Below, one piece after another: positions 1 to 11,969 of a stretch of 64,000 nucleotides of DNA. Position numbers and translations under genes: made by a program. The stretch comes from Episyrphus balteatus (Eukaryota; Arthropoda; Insecta; Diptera; Syrphidae). Position 1 is the stretch's first letter. Each line of letters begins with the position of its first letter. The DNA lies in the NCBI RefSeq assembly GCF_945859705.1, contig NC_079135.1, positions 108,464,288 to 108,528,287 on the forward strand, read 5' to 3'. Under the pieces are notes generated by a model that had not been told where the DNA came from, ran no database searches, and saw only the letters and a list, made by a program, of their open reading frames with translations.

Positions 1-120
1 TCGGAAAAAAAATTATGCAGGATGTGTTCAAAAAATAGGGTTATTATTTAGAGATGTGTCAATTAGTTCAAAATATATAACGAATTGATTCGTTACTAAA
101 AAAAGATGCAAATTTTACTT

Positions 121-228
121 GCAGATCGAGTTAAATTTTAGCTGGGATAAAATTCCCATACGAATTATCGATAACTTGTATGGGAATATAATCTCGGCTA
201 AAACTTAGCGCGAACAGCGTACCAGGCT
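121..228. repeat. MITE family 1, copy a (left end decayed)
   Basis: Only the right terminus (…AGCGTACCAGGCT) and the core with ATCGATAACTTGTATGGGAA are intact. The left terminus is diverged. It belongs to the family defined by the complete copies at 294-430, 1055-1204 and 2618-2767. Confidence 0.6.
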
Positions 229-293
229 TATGTATGTGATGTATCATCTTTGAAATAGGGCCCAGGCATTATCTATAGGGGTAAGCCTGGTAC

Positions 294-430
294 GCTGCTC
301 GCGCTAAATTTTAGCTCCCATACAAATTATCGAAAATTTTTATCTGAAAAAACGATCCCATACAAATTATCGATAACTTGTATGGGAATTTTATCTTGGC
401 TAAAATTTAGCGCGAGCAGCGTACCAGGCT
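294..430. mobile_element. MITE family 1, copy b, 3-bp TSD GTA
   Basis: A 137-bp element with terminal inverted repeats AGCCTGGTACGCTGCTCG / CGAGCAGCGTACCAGGCT and an internal palindrome around TTATCGATAA. It is flanked by GTA at 291-293 and 431-433. It has no coding capacity. A 3-bp target duplication fits PIF/Harbinger-like transposition, but the family is not identified. Confidence 0.75.
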
Positions 431-432
431 GT

Positions 433-501
433 ATTCACGATCTGGTGCAACAGGCCTAGTAAAAATGTAAAATTTTATTTTTTTTACAATAGATCGTGAA
501 C
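433..501. repeat. Small inverted repeat (ATTCACGATC … GATCGTGAAC)
   Basis: A short foldback with ends ATTCACGATC and GATCGTGAAC around a T-rich centre. A related right end (GATCGTGAATACCCC) occurs at 2887-2901, next to a TTTACACTTTTGCACTTTTGC stretch. Probably another small non-autonomous family. Confidence 0.4.
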
Positions 502-638
502 GCCCCTCTTCTTATCTATAGTAAATATTGAATGAAATCCATGATGTTTTTTTCCCTCCACCGTTGCTTCTTCTTTTTTTTCCATTTTTTATAATTTAAT
601 TCTTTGTTTTGTTCGGGTTAATTAATTTTCACTAATTA

Positions 639-2446
639 CACTGTGCAAGTTTTTTGAAAAAAATTTTTGAGACAGGCGCGCGATTAACTGTTTCGCCCTA
701 TTTCGGACCCGAGAAATCCATTGGCATCATTAGTTTTTCGATTTATCGGTACGACTTCGAACAAAATTTTTTTTGAAAGTTTTTTCAATTATTTTGAGAA
801 TTTTCCACTGTTTTTAGTCATTTTTCAATCAAAAACAATGTTTATATTGCTAATAATTCTGCTCAAACGTTATTTGCTAAATTGTAAACAATTTTGAACA
901 ATTTATTTGAAAGTTTAGTAATTTTTTTTGAAATTTTTTTAAAAAAATCGGAATTTTTTACATTGTTATCGTTTTTTCGCACAAAAACAAAAACATGTTC
1001 TCTTTTGCACAAATACATAGCATGTTTTCCATTAAAAATTAATTTAACTGTTAAAGCCTGGTACGCTGCTCGAGCTAAATTTTAGCCAAGATAAAATTCC
1101 CATACAAGTTATCGATAATTTGTATGGGACTCATTTTAGCTCAGCTAAAATTTTTCGATAATTTGTATGGGAGCTAAAATTTATCGCGAGCAGCGTACCA
1201 GGCTTAATTTAGTGTTGGTTAAACCTTGACATAATATCGATAGCATCGATAACAAAAAAATATCGAGTATATCGATACTTCACAAAACTATCGATAGTTT
1301 CAATACTTCCAAATTATTTTACCACAAGGCTACCGATATTATCGATAGCTTTGAAATTAATTAAACACAATTTGAACTACAAGTTAAGTTTTCGTTTGAC
1401 ATTGGATGTAAACAACGAATTAACATATACCCCGTTTGTATGGCGATTTGAATCCGAATTGAATCAGGATTTAGGTCTATATATACCTGAATCGAATTGA
1501 ATCCGGATTTGTCGATCCGATCCGACTCGGGGAGCTGAATCGAATCGAAAATATGCATATATACCAAACGAATTGAATACTCGAGATATAATTTATGGTG
1601 GAAATTGTGTGTGATTGTCTTCTTATTTGCAAATTTTACTGTATGTATGTATTATGATATCTAGTTTAACTTGCGCTTTGTTTTTGGTTAGATTTTTCTA
1701 TTTTACTGCAAATATATTAAAAAGAAAAATTGTGTTTTCGATTCTATTTCAATTCGATTCCTCGATCTGGTACTTCCATATACCTGGATCGAAATTTCGA
1801 TTCAGTTTCAATTCGATCTTTAAATCGGTCATACAAACGGGGTAATAGTGTTTGGTAGATATCGATAGTTTCCATTGTCGATTGTATCGATAGTTTTAAG
1901 AAAAAATATCGGTAGCCTTGTGGTATAATAATTTGGAAGTATTGAAACTAGCGATAGTTTTGTGAAGTATCGATATACTCGATATTTTTTTGTTATCGAT
2001 GCTATCGATAGTATGTCAAAGTTTAACCAACACTAAATTAACAGTTAAATTAATTTTTAATGGAAAACATGCTATGTGTTTGTGCAAAAGAGAACAAAAA
2101 CAGCGAAAAAACGATAACAATGTAAAAAATTTCGATTTTTTTTTTTAAATTTCAAAAAAAATCACTAAACTTTCAAAAAAATTGTTCAAAATTGTTTACA
2201 ATGTCTTTCTACTGGTAGCAAATAACGTTTGAGCAGAATTATTAGCAATATAAACAATGTTTTTGATTGAAAAATGACTAAAAACAGTGGAAAATTCTCA
2301 AAATAATTGAAAAAACTTTCAAAAAAAATTTTGTTCGAAGTCGTACCGATAAATCGAAAAACTAATGATGCCAATGGATTTCTCGGGTCCGAAATATGGC
2401 GAAACAGTTATTCGCGCGCCTGTCAAGAATTTCGACTTGCACAGTG
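639..2446. mobile_element. 1.8-kb foldback transposon, TSD TTA
   Basis: Long inverted-repeat arms run from both ends to a short centre. The left arm starts CACTGTGCAAGT and the right arm ends with its complement. TTA flanks both ends (636-638, 2447-2449). The arms share GACAGGCGCGCG, a block of TATCGATA motifs and an inner pair around CCCCGTTTGTATG. The left arm is longer because family-1 MITE copy c sits inside it; the right arm is the empty site. No transposase ORF is seen. CACTG termini with a TWA target are shared with the MITEs at 8833 and 53009. Confidence 0.75.
1055..1204. mobile_element. MITE family 1, copy c, nested in the foldback arm (TSD TAA)
   Basis: A 150-bp copy with perfect termini, inserted in the left arm of the 639-2446 foldback. 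The right arm at about 2031-2050 keeps the uninterrupted sequence. Comparing the two shows that insertion duplicated TAA. Confidence 0.8.
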
Positions 2447-2617
2447 TTATTATACATCAAAAGAAACTAAATTACGGGACATATGAGTTGCGACAACCCT
2501 TATAAACAGAATAAAAAGGACAAACTGTTTATCATGGGCGACGCGACGACGCGACGGTGAGCTGCCATCTGTCAAAAATAATTTTACACCATTGTATTTT
2601 TATTTTCAATAGGGTTA

Positions 2618-2767
2618 AGCCTGGTACGCTGCTCGCGCTAAATTTTAGCTGAGATAAAATTCCCATACAAGTTATCGATAACTTGTATGGGATCCATTTT
2701 ATCTCGGCTAAAAATTTTCGATAATTTGTATGGGAGCTAAAATTTAGCGCGAGCAGCGTACCAGGCT
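2618..2767. mobile_element. MITE family 1, copy d, TSD TTA
   Basis: A 150-bp copy with both AGCCTGG…CCAGGCT termini, flanked by TTA (2615-2617, 2768-2770). It lies 450 bp upstream of ASCC2. Confidence 0.75.
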
Positions 2768-3021
2768 TTAGGGTATAGCAAAAGTGCAAGACCATTGTAA
2801 AATTTCAATCCACATATTTTGTTGTTGTAGTGTTGTAAGATTTTACACTTTTGCACTTTTGCAATGATACTAGACCAGTTGCATCGGATCGTGAATACCC
2901 CTTATGTGTTGTGGTGTTTTAAATGTTTATCCCTTTCTTTGCAGATTTGAAAGTGCAAAACAATTAAATTTCATTAATATAAACACGCCTAAGAAGTTCT
3001 GTTCCCCAAACATCTACGTCC

Positions 3022-3044
3022 CTCTCTCTCTCTCTCTCTCTCTC
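3022..3044. repeat. (CT)n microsatellite upstream of ASCC2
   Basis: Uninterrupted CT dinucleotides (GA on the other strand) about 170 bp before the ASCC2 start codon. On the minus strand it resembles a GAGA-factor site array, so a promoter role is possible. Confidence 0.5.
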
Positions 3045-3215
3045 AATCTTTTCAATTTTCTGTTTGACAGTCAGCTGTCTGTATTTCAACATTTGCCATA
3101 ACTACAAAATTTGGGTACTTGTCAAGTAGTAGTTTTTTGTGTGCGTTTTCCTCAAAAAAAAAACCCGATTCGAGTTGTGAAATATATAAAAATTTCTTTT
3201 GCACGAGCCAAAAAA

Positions 3216-6200
3216 ATGCCAACAACGAAATCCAATGTGATATTTTCGGTAAATATAAATAACTAACTTTTAATTCAAATAACCAATATCAATTAATTGC
3301 AATAGAATCCAGAGAAAAAGCCACTCGAAGAACTCATTCTAATTGTCGATGAAGATGGTGTCAACATAAAAGTTCCAGCTTTGGTATGAAGAAACCTATT
3401 TTATTTCATAAATTTTAAGTATTTTAGTCATAAGAAAGTTGTCATCTTTTAGCACAAACGATGGGCAACCCGAGACGCCTTTACAACTTATCTTCCACTC
3501 GTTGTTTCGGGCGGCAAACTTAAAACCGATGCTGATTTAGACGAGTGGATATTTGAAGCTGATTGGTTTTTGAAAGACATGTTATTTCTTCTCGAATTAA
3601 AGCATCATGAGTAGGGTTTTCATTATATTTCACTTGGGAAGGAAAAATTCTATAAAAAACAACTTAATTCTAGATTCTGGTCATACATGATCCATCAAGA
3701 TGCCGCCATGAATGCGGTTCTATCATTTCTAATAAAAGCCACCCCTTTCTACATAGACTTGTCCTCCCTACCCTCTGACAAACGAGTTACTATCCTGTAC
3801 TCGGATGTTGTAGCAGCTGTTGTTCGTGTCATCTGTCGCATCATTACCAACAAAGAAACCGATGAAGAATGGATTTCGAAAGATCAACTCAAGTCTTTAA
3901 TTTATTCCAATTTTCTCATTTCCATACCAATGCTTTTTGATTTAATTATTGCTCTTGGTGATTCCAATATGAGTATTTTAAAGAAAATATTCGATACTGT
4001 GTTTCGAATTGAACCAAAGTACAAAGATGATTTGACAATTGCTTTGCAATATTTGATTACTACTTTTGAGACTATTAAGCAACAGGCGGAAAATGATGAG
4101 AATGTGGGTGGGAATAATGAGAATTTAGAAACACCTTATGATGATTTGGTGTTGTACACACTGGATTGTGTATTTACTTTGAGTATATTGTTGGAAATCT
4201 ATCCGGATGCTCGAAAAATATGCTGTGACATTAATTTAGGACAAAGGTGGGTTTACTAAAGCTTTAATTTTTACTTCTATTTTATTTCTATTTCATTTCA
4301 ATTTTATTTTTATTTTATTTAAATTTTATTTCAATTTTTTTTCTATTTTATTTCAATTTTAATTCAATTTTATTTCAATTTTATTTCTATTTTATTTCTA
4401 TTTTATTTCAATTTTATTTCTATTTTATTTCTATTTTATTTCTAGTTTGTTTCTATTTTATTTCTATTTTGTTTCTATTTTATTTCTATTTTATTTCTAT
4501 TTTATTTCTATTTTATTTTATTTTATTTTAGGTATTTTATTTTATTTTATATTATTTTATTTTATTTTATTTTATTTTATTTTATTTTATTTTATTTTAT
4601 TTTATTTTATTTTATTTTATTTTATTTTATTTTATTTTATTTTATTTTATTTTATTTTATTTTATTTTATTTTATTTTATTTTATTTTATTTTATTTAAT
4701 TTTATTTTATTTTATTTTATTTTATTTTATTTTATTTTATTTTATTTTATTTTATTATATTTTATTTTATTTTATTTTATTATATTTTATTTTATTTTAT
4801 TTTATTTTATTTTATTTTATTTTATTTTTCTAACGGTTTCTATTCTTCTAGATTAACATACTTTTACGACAACACTATTCCATATCTTTATAAAAATATT
4901 TATATTATCAATCCTAATGCATCGAGCTTGAAATGGTTAAATGAAACAAGAGTGCAGCTGATGAAGGCTTTTCGAAGTATCGTTTATTTGCATATTGAAA
5001 ATGTTATGGCAGATCCGTAAGATTTTTGTTTATACATATACATATGAAGGGCTAAGAGCTGAAGTGAACCAAGTCACAAAAAGTGAATTCGGAGATATTA
5101 CGAGTGAAAGTAAATACGTTTCCATTGAATCTTATGGTGAATATTTTTTTGAACAAATGACAATTTGAATCGAATCGCTTTTGGATCAAACTAATGAAAT
5201 AAGTTAGTAGAGTCAAACCTTGCGCAGATTTTGGCACTAGATTTTGATTTTTTTTCTTCTTTTTTTTTTGACTTGGTCCGTTTCAGCTGTGAAACCTCCA
5301 TGCAATACACTTGATTATAATTGATTTTTTTAAATTTTTTTCCAGGGAGAGTAGCTTAAGACCAGCAGAAGAATTTGTTGCTATCATGACTGAGTGTTTA
5401 TCGGATCGTGTTTTTGTTATTGATTATCAGCGAGAATATCCTATTGAATTGGACGTGGATATATTGAAACAAGCTTGCAAAGATTTGTATCCTTTTTAAA
5501 TAGTTATTTTTATTTCTTTTTGTTGTTTTCTATAGATAAGGTTTAACTACATCTTTCCTTAAGCGCAAAAAGAGTTTATGAAAAAGAAAATAGTTTTGTT
5601 TTTTAAGTTTTCCGGTCCGCTGTCATGAAAGTTTGGAAACCTTCACTTTAACATTTTTAAGCTAATGAAGTCAAAGCTTTATAATAAAGCCTTTATTCGT
5701 TAAATTAAGAAACGATTGGAATTAATATTCACCCCCTCATTTAACAATCTTGTAAAATTCAAAACTGATTCAGTGGGGAGGTATTCATGCAGCTCTGATA
5801 AACTGATAAAAATCAAGCAAAAATACATGAATATGGTTTTACAGATAGCACAATAATTCGTAAAACTTTCTTATTTTGATATTATGTACAAGAACCTACA
5901 GTCAAGCATTTCCTTTTGAAAATGTGTGTGTCTGCTTTTCAATTAACTAATATACCTTCGATAAAAAAAAAATTAAAACCTGCTGTATATTAATTGGAAT
6001 AAGGGTATTTTTTGTTCTATATTTTGCCGCGTTTGTGCAGCCTTCGTGTTGTTCCAAACCAAAAAAAATTCATGTACTCGTTTTTAGAAAAAGTCGTCAT
6101 AATAATATAATATATTAGAATTTAGTTAAATAATAAAAAAATTTCTTTGAATTAAAAAAAAAAAATAACATTTGAAGAGCGAAAACAATCTTCACTTCTC

Positions 6201-8393
6201 CACCCCATTAAATCCTCTCGCAACAGTTATTTTTGTGGTTGAAATGCAAAGTATGTTACTCCATTTTACCAAAACGTTGTTCTTACTAAATATATGACTT
6301 CATTAATTAAAACAATTTTATCTTTAAAGCATTTCTTTGACTTCTGTTCAAATATTTTTTTTAATGAATGCATAATATCTCAATAACATTGTTGAAATAA
6401 TTAGTATTTTTATACTTCACTTATGAACGAGTCATATCAAAACTTAAAAGTGTTTTCCCTATTACTCACGTTTTCAAAGTCAATGCCCTTCATAACTTAA
6501 AAACTACTGCTCTAATCCTTATGAAATTATTGCTGTACGTATTTATTTACTAGGAAACTCTGGAGAGGTCTTTGAAATTTAAATTTGTTATTAATAATTT
6601 TTTCGCTAAAAATCGCGTTTTCCCTCCAAAGTATTCCAAAAAGTGAAAAATTGAATTTTTCTAGTATTTAACGAATGAATTTGGATTTCGGTTATCCAGC
6701 ACAAGTTATGAAGGGCACCACAATTTTCCGAGGCACGTCCGAATAATAGCTGCCATCGACGTATTTTTAAAAATATTTTTTCGTGAATATTTTATATAAT
6801 ATTCTTAGAACATCATGCTTAAATGTACCATCATTGTTTTAATTAATAGATTTTAAATGTTCTTTGGTATTAACCTTATACCAAACCCTCTATAAGAATA
6901 AAACATTATTTTAACATAGTGTCACCCCAAATCCATTTAAGTGTCGCATTAAACTGTCGTCAATTTTGGCCCATTTATACTTATCAAAAAATTGATTTGA
7001 TTGATTGATATTTCTCCTAGAAGAGATATTCAAAGACAAAAAATAGACAAGTTCCAAATTTACTTATTTGGGCACTGACAGTGTTTTATTTTCTGCTTCA
7101 ATTTTGAAGGTATTGCAACATACACGAATATCAATTATTTCAATAATGTTGAAAACATTCAAAGTTATTTCCTTAACCAATATTTTTTATCTAAAGAGAT
7201 GAATTCAAAACAGATTTTGTAGCTAAAGGCTATAAAGATGAAGCTGATTCTGAAGCTTTAGGAACAATTGAAAGTATCAAAAGCTTACAATTGGATGCAT
7301 ATGAGAATCAGCCATGTGAGTTATATAATTAAAAGTCATAACAAAAAAAAATTTTAACAATTCAAATTTTCCTCTAGATTCATCAAAACCTAATTTGGAA
7401 AAACGTCCACAACCAGAAGGAGCCGCTGCAGCACAAATAAACTACGATGATGATAAACCATCTACAAGTAAAGCAGTCAAATTATTTGCAAACACTGCCA
7501 ACCAAACAAATAATGAACCACCCAAGACTAGAGACATAGATTTAGAAGTAGTTAGTGTTTTAGATGTTCTACCATATCTGGGTGATGGCTTCGTGCGGCG
7601 AGTTTTGAATCGATATGATAACTCTGAAGATGCGATAGCAGCTATTTTAGAAAATAATCTACCACCAGATCTAATACATTCAGATCAAAGTGAAGTTTAC
7701 ATCCCACCAGATCCACAAGATACTTTATATCAACAAACTGGCATCAAACGGTTTAATGTTTTCGATGGTGACAAATATGATATCATGACTAATGATAATC
7801 CTGATTGCATCATCAAAATTGATAAAGGTTTTCCAAATGCTCCACAAAGCTTAAATGAAATGCTCGACGATAAGAAGGAACTGCAAGCAGTTCGACATCG
7901 ATATCAAGAGTATACATTGGTGGAAGAGGGTAATGAGTACGATGATGAATATGATGACAGTTATGAAGCTGTTTTGGAAAGTGAGTCCCGTGTTGTAAGA
8001 TCGCAGCAGTTGAAATCAACTCTTGCTGAAATCGAAGACAGAAGTGACGAAGAAGATGCGGAAGAGTCTGAAGAGGAAGAAGAACAACAACAACAACAGT
8101 CTAATGGTAGAACAACAAACCATTATGATAAACAAATGAATTTCTGTGAAAATCCTGAAGATATCCGCGCAAGATATGAAGCTAAACGAGCAGCTAAGTT
8201 CGGTAACAATGCAGGTAATAAAGCGCCAACTCCACAAGTGCCACGAGATGTTGTGGGTGCAGCCAAGGGTAAGGGTCAGACCAAAGAAGTTATTATAAAT
8301 CGTCACAAAAAAGATGTCAACAAATCGAGTCGAGCCAATCACAATCGTAAGGCTGGTGCAGCCTTTAAACGTAGTAAAGGAATGATGGGATAG
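3216..8393 (+). CDS. ASCC2: Activating signal cointegrator 1 complex subunit 2
   Basis: ASCC2 is the ubiquitin-binding subunit of the ASCC complex. It recruits the ASCC3 helicase and ALKBH3 to alkylated DNA, and the complex also splits collided ribosomes. Eight exons join with matching phases: 3216-3248, 3306-3383, 3453-3610, 3674-4246, 4852-5016, 5346-5486, 7197-7315, 7378-8393. The sum is 2,283 nt, giving 760 aa and a stop, close to the ~757 aa of human ASCC2. The N-terminal half is the helical ASCC3-binding region (HHEFW, DEWISKDQL). The CUE domain is at about residues 479-521 (VLDVLPYLGDGFVRRVL). After it come an acidic EYDDEYDDSY stretch, a Glu/Gln-rich run and the conserved basic tail ending RANHNRKAGAAFKRSKGMMG. 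The start ATG is inferred from its small in-frame first exon; the first exon could differ. The gene looks intact. Confidence 0.93.
4256..4836. repeat. (TTTTA)n microsatellite filling ASCC2 intron 4
   Basis: A TATTTC/TATTTTATTTC array (about 4260-4510) grades into nearly pure TTTTA (about 4510-4828). It fills almost all of the 605-bp intron 4247-4851. A 128-aa open frame across it is only the repeat translated. Array length is likely variable and hard to assemble. Confidence 0.95.
5487..7196 (+). other. ASCC2 intron 6 (1.7 kb), no recognised content
   Basis: By far the largest ASCC2 intron, with donor TT|GTATCC and acceptor CTAAAG|A. It is AT-rich. I see no ORF, RNA gene or transposon termini in it. 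Confidence 0.7.
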
Positions 8394-8428
8394 AGAAAAT
8401 GTTTTTGTTTGTTTCCTTATTTATTCAA

Positions 8429-8434
8429 AATAAA
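8429..8434 (+). promoter_or_regulatory. ASCC2 poly(A) signal AATAAA
   Basis: Canonical AATAAA 36 nt after the ASCC2 stop codon. The next few hundred bases to 8829 are AT-rich and hold no other feature I can support. Confidence 0.7.
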
Positions 8435-8832
8435 TCGTTGTTCAAAATGATTTTTGCCAAGCGAAATTATTATAAAAAAAAATAGTTAATTTAATTTTTT
8501 ATACCTAAGAAATCTATGTATAATTAAAATATAAACTGAACTATGAATGTACAAATTGATATTATTTGACATGTTTTTTTTTTTTTTGGTATCATTGAAA
8601 ACAATTCTGAAGTGACTGATATCATTTACATTCAGAACTCTAAGAAGTCAGCGAATATAATAAGGTCTTCTCATACTTTTCATGACTATCATCTTTAACA
8701 ATTACCGCCTTAATAACAACTGCAGCTGTTGGCACTCACTGACCTTTCGGTAGTGACCGTAGACGAGATGTTTATACAAGTGAAACAGTCTTTTTTTAGG
8801 ACTAGCAGCTAGCAGCCTTAGATAACAGATAA

Positions 8833-9552
8833 CAATGGCCAACAATATTCAACTTTTTGAAATTTTCCACAAAGATTTACATATCGTCGGTGAAACCAGA
8901 AAACTGTGTAACTCCATTTTAGCAAATTTTATAGGAGAGCAAAAAAACAAAATAGTTTTGAAGGCATTTGTATGAGTTTTCATTTTCTAATTTGCTAATA
9001 AAATAAAAACTATGAACTTAAAGGGGATTCTGAGTTTAAGGATCGGTAGATATTAGGTTTGTCTAACAAATGGCATTCAAATCTAATTTTCAGAAAATTT
9101 GGAGTTACACACTTTTCTGGTTTCACCGACGATATATCAAAAATCATATTGGCTTTTTCCTAGCAGCTCTAGTTTTTAAAATATTAAATTTTTCTTCTCT
9201 AAGCCTTTTCAAGGAGCTCTAATTTTTTTATACTTACATATATTTTCATTTTTAACATTTAGTTGGTAATTTTATACTGTTTTTTTGTTTTTCTTATCAC
9301 AAGCGTTTTCATAGTTTAGATTAAAAAATTTATCTGGAATGTAGTGTATTTTGGTTCATGAATTTAAATTAAAATACAAAAAAAAAAAAATTTAAATAAA
9401 AAAAAAAAATTGTTTGAACTTGTACCTATGCCTTTTCATGCATAAATAATTCAAAAACTAGAGCTGCTAGAAAAAAACTAGTGATGTTTTCAGAATCAGT
9501 AAGTAAGAAATGATAAACAACGGTCAGGAAAATTTTTGTCTGTTGGGCAGTG
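8833..9552. mobile_element. MITE family 2, copy A, TSD TAA
   Basis: A 720-bp element with ends CAATGGCCAACAATATTC and …TTGGGCAGTG, flanked by TAA (8830-8832, 9553-9555). It contains TAGCAGCTCTAGTTTTT and its inverse AAAAACTAGAGCTGCTAG. It also holds an inner 35-bp inverted repeat (8881-8915 with 9101-9135, one mismatch, core TCGTCGGTGAAACC). Copy B at 53009-53788 shares both ends and the inner repeats. Confidence 0.7.
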
Positions 9553-9555
9553 TAA

Positions 9556-10582
9556 TTAACTAGTGGAACAATAACCTTTCATTTATTATGTTCCTTAATT
9601 ACGTTTAGTATTTTCTGCGCAGATGCGTTTCCACAAAGCTGCAAGACAGGGCAAATGTAACCAGCCTGTGAACTTATTTTGCAAGCAGAACGACATTTTA
9701 GTTACCTTGTTTGGACCATATTTGTATGTCAACGATAAGTCATCGTAATAAGGATTATTTTTTCTTAGTTGTGTGCTAACAAAAGATGAAAACATCTAAT
9801 GAAAGAGGAATGCAGTTTCCAATAAACTATCAAGGAGCATCGCGGTGGTTGTGGTTATCCAAAACAGATCCATTGTGTGTTTCTTTCGCGAAAGTATATC
9901 TTGAGTACAAAGACAAAACCGCGGCTTCAAATTTTTGGAAGCTCATGGCAACTCGTTCAACAGATATTAATAGCTTGGGCTGATAGGTAACAGGTGGAGG
10001 GTCCTGGATCTGCACCAAACTATTTTTCAACCAACAGCAACAGAAATATTGGAGTTGTTAAAGTATCTCGCTCTTTATGTTAGCAGCTTCTTATGTAGAT
10101 GAAGCTGGGGGGACCCGAAATGAAAGTTGGGTAGCAAATTTCGGATCTACTCTTGGAATAACAGATCAGGACCTTGTACAAACCGTTTGCAGTCGAAAAA
10201 CTTGTGGAGAGCATATACAACGGAATAACGGATATCACATGAAAAGGTGATACGAAAAAAAAACATAAGCATATTTGGTTCGACACGTTTTGAAGATGAA
10301 AAATCCAAGAACTTGATGACCACAGAAAGATTTAGCTTCTTTCGAAGCAATTGAATTAAAAAGTCTACAACCAGTATCTAGAGCGGTTTGGTGTTTGAAG
10401 CCGAGATCACTCTGGATGTAAGCGCCACTTTAAGTTAGTCAACAAAGCAAATTGCTACTTTGAACTGAAATGGAAACATAAATCGAATAGACTGTTTAAA
10501 CCACAGAGACCACAAGATGTCTAGCAATTATGATGGAGTGATGATTGATCACTTTCACATACATGTCTCATCGAACATGGCT
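9556..10582. other. Anonymous intergenic sequence
   Basis: About 1 kb with slightly higher GC than its surroundings and several short open frames of 65-68 aa on both strands. None resembles a known family. It could be a decayed retroelement or the distal promoter of the SDR gene at 10835. Confidence 0.4.
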
Positions 10583-10590
10583 TATAAATA
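10583..10590 (+). promoter_or_regulatory. Candidate TATA box of SDR gene 1
   Basis: TATAAATA lies 245 bp before the ATG. Transcription would start near 10614. A 5'UTR intron is likely, because TTTTTCCACAG ends 6 bases before the ATG and the same layout precedes SDR gene 2. Confidence 0.35.
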
Positions 10591-10834
10591 AGTTCAAAAC
10601 TACTTTTGTGCCCATTACATTCATAATTATTACGTTATTTGTTGGTTCTATTTTGAGAGATATAGCAACAAATTATTGTTTTTGTTATGATACCAACACC
10701 AAGCAACCGTAAAACCACAAAACCGAAGAGGCTTAGATCATTGGTATCAATTTTCAAATACTATTACATCATTTATACCTATCTACTTGATTTCTGTTTT
10801 ATTAATTTTTGTCAACATTTTTCCACAGTTCAAA

Positions 10835-11777
10835 ATGGATCGTTGGCAAGACAAAGTCGCTATTGTTACTGGTGCAAGTTCTGGAATTGGCGAAGCAATT
10901 GCTAGGGACCTTCATCGTGAAGGAATGATTGTAGTAGCCGTAGCTCGTCGTGAAGATCGTTTAACGGATATCCGTTCGAGTTTGCCTATAGAAAAACGAT
11001 CTCGATTTTATACTATGCGTTGTGATGTTACTGATGAGAAGGAAGTTAGAAAAGTTTTTGAATTTGTGAAATCTGAATTCGGTGGAGTTGATGTGCTTGT
11101 GAATAATGCTGGGGTTGTAAAGACTACTGAATTGGTTCAGGCTAATAATACAGCTGAAATTAAAGCAACTTTGGATACAAATATTTTGGGAGTGGTTCTT
11201 TGTACAAGGGAGGCTTTCAATTCGATGAAAGCTAGAGGAGTTGATGGGCATGTTGTTATCATTAATAGCATTGCAGGTCATAAAACACCTAATTTGGGTT
11301 TGGAAATGCCATCTTTTAACATTTATCCAGCTTCAAAGCATGCAGTTACATCAATGGTGGAGACTTATAGGCAGGAATTTAATCGACATGGAACTAAAAT
11401 TAGAGTAACGGTAATGTGGATAATTTTCATTATTATGTAGGTAGTTGGGGATATATAATTTTTCTAAATAAGATTTTTTTAAAAACCAATGCATTTTGAT
11501 TTAAAACAAAAACCCTTAAACGTTTGTTTTTTAGAGTATTAGCCCAGGAGCTGTTGATACGGAAATATTTCCAGATCATTTGATCGATATTATTCGAGCC
11601 ACAATGCCTTTGCTGGCTTCTGAAGATGTGTCAAGTGCTGTATTGTTTGCACTAGCCGCACCTCCACATGTTCAGGTGAGGTTAATTTTTGGAATTGTAA
11701 ATTATTTGGGTATAAGAAAATATTTTCTTTTTCAGGTTCATGAAATAATTTTGAAGCCGGTTGGTGAGAAATTCTGA
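10835..11777 (+). CDS. SDR gene 1: farnesol-dehydrogenase-like short-chain dehydrogenase
   Basis: A classical NADP-type short-chain dehydrogenase/reductase of the insect farnesol dehydrogenase / DHRS11 group, which oxidises terpenoid or other lipid alcohols. Exons 10835-11410, 11535-11675 and 11736-11777 join in phase 0 to 252 aa, the usual family length. Visible motifs are TGASSGIG (12-19) for the cofactor, ARRE (37-40) whose arginines favour NADP, NNAG (90-93), Ser145 in NSIAG, and YPASK with Tyr164/Lys168. The start is MDRWQ, the typical insect N-terminus. Splice points fall after …IRVT and after …PPHVQ, exactly as in the three paralogues downstream. The gene appears intact. Its substrate is inferred from the family only; antennal dehydrogenase-like function is possible. 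Confidence 0.9.
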
Positions 11778-11969
11778 AAGGTGCATCAATTCCAGTAAAA
11801 GAATGACCCAGCTAACAATGTTGGTGGTATAAAGCTTTACAGAAGCAACAATTACATCTGTAAAGCTTCTTAGAAGCAAAATTGTTAGTAGGGGAATATA
11901 TTTGAAATATTTATACAATTAAAGAAATATTTGGGAGCGTACAATAATAATATTTTTCAATATAGACCG

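Larger units (their letters stand above)
166..2680. promoter_or_regulatory. Cluster of twelve exact TATCGATA (DRE) motifs
   Basis: Exact TATCGATA starts at 166, 368, 1110, 1235, 1270, 1289, 1340, 1860, 1885, 1968, 2003 and 2673. All lie in the MITE-1 copies or in the foldback arms. TATCGATA is the Drosophila DRE bound by DREF, and CGATA clusters bind BEAF-32. The cluster ends about 540 bp before the ASCC2 start codon. Regulation of ASCC2, or boundary activity, is inference. Confidence 0.5.

Noticed and set aside
4447..4833. 128-aa open frame of F, Y, I, L residues
   Set aside because: It is only the translation of the TTTTA microsatellite inside an ASCC2 intron.
7813..8342. Minus-strand frames of 68 and 108 aa
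   Set aside because: They are shadows of the conserved ASCC2 last exon.
9786..10030. Overlapping 65- and 66-aa frames
   Set aside because: No family resemblance and no gene context; probably chance.
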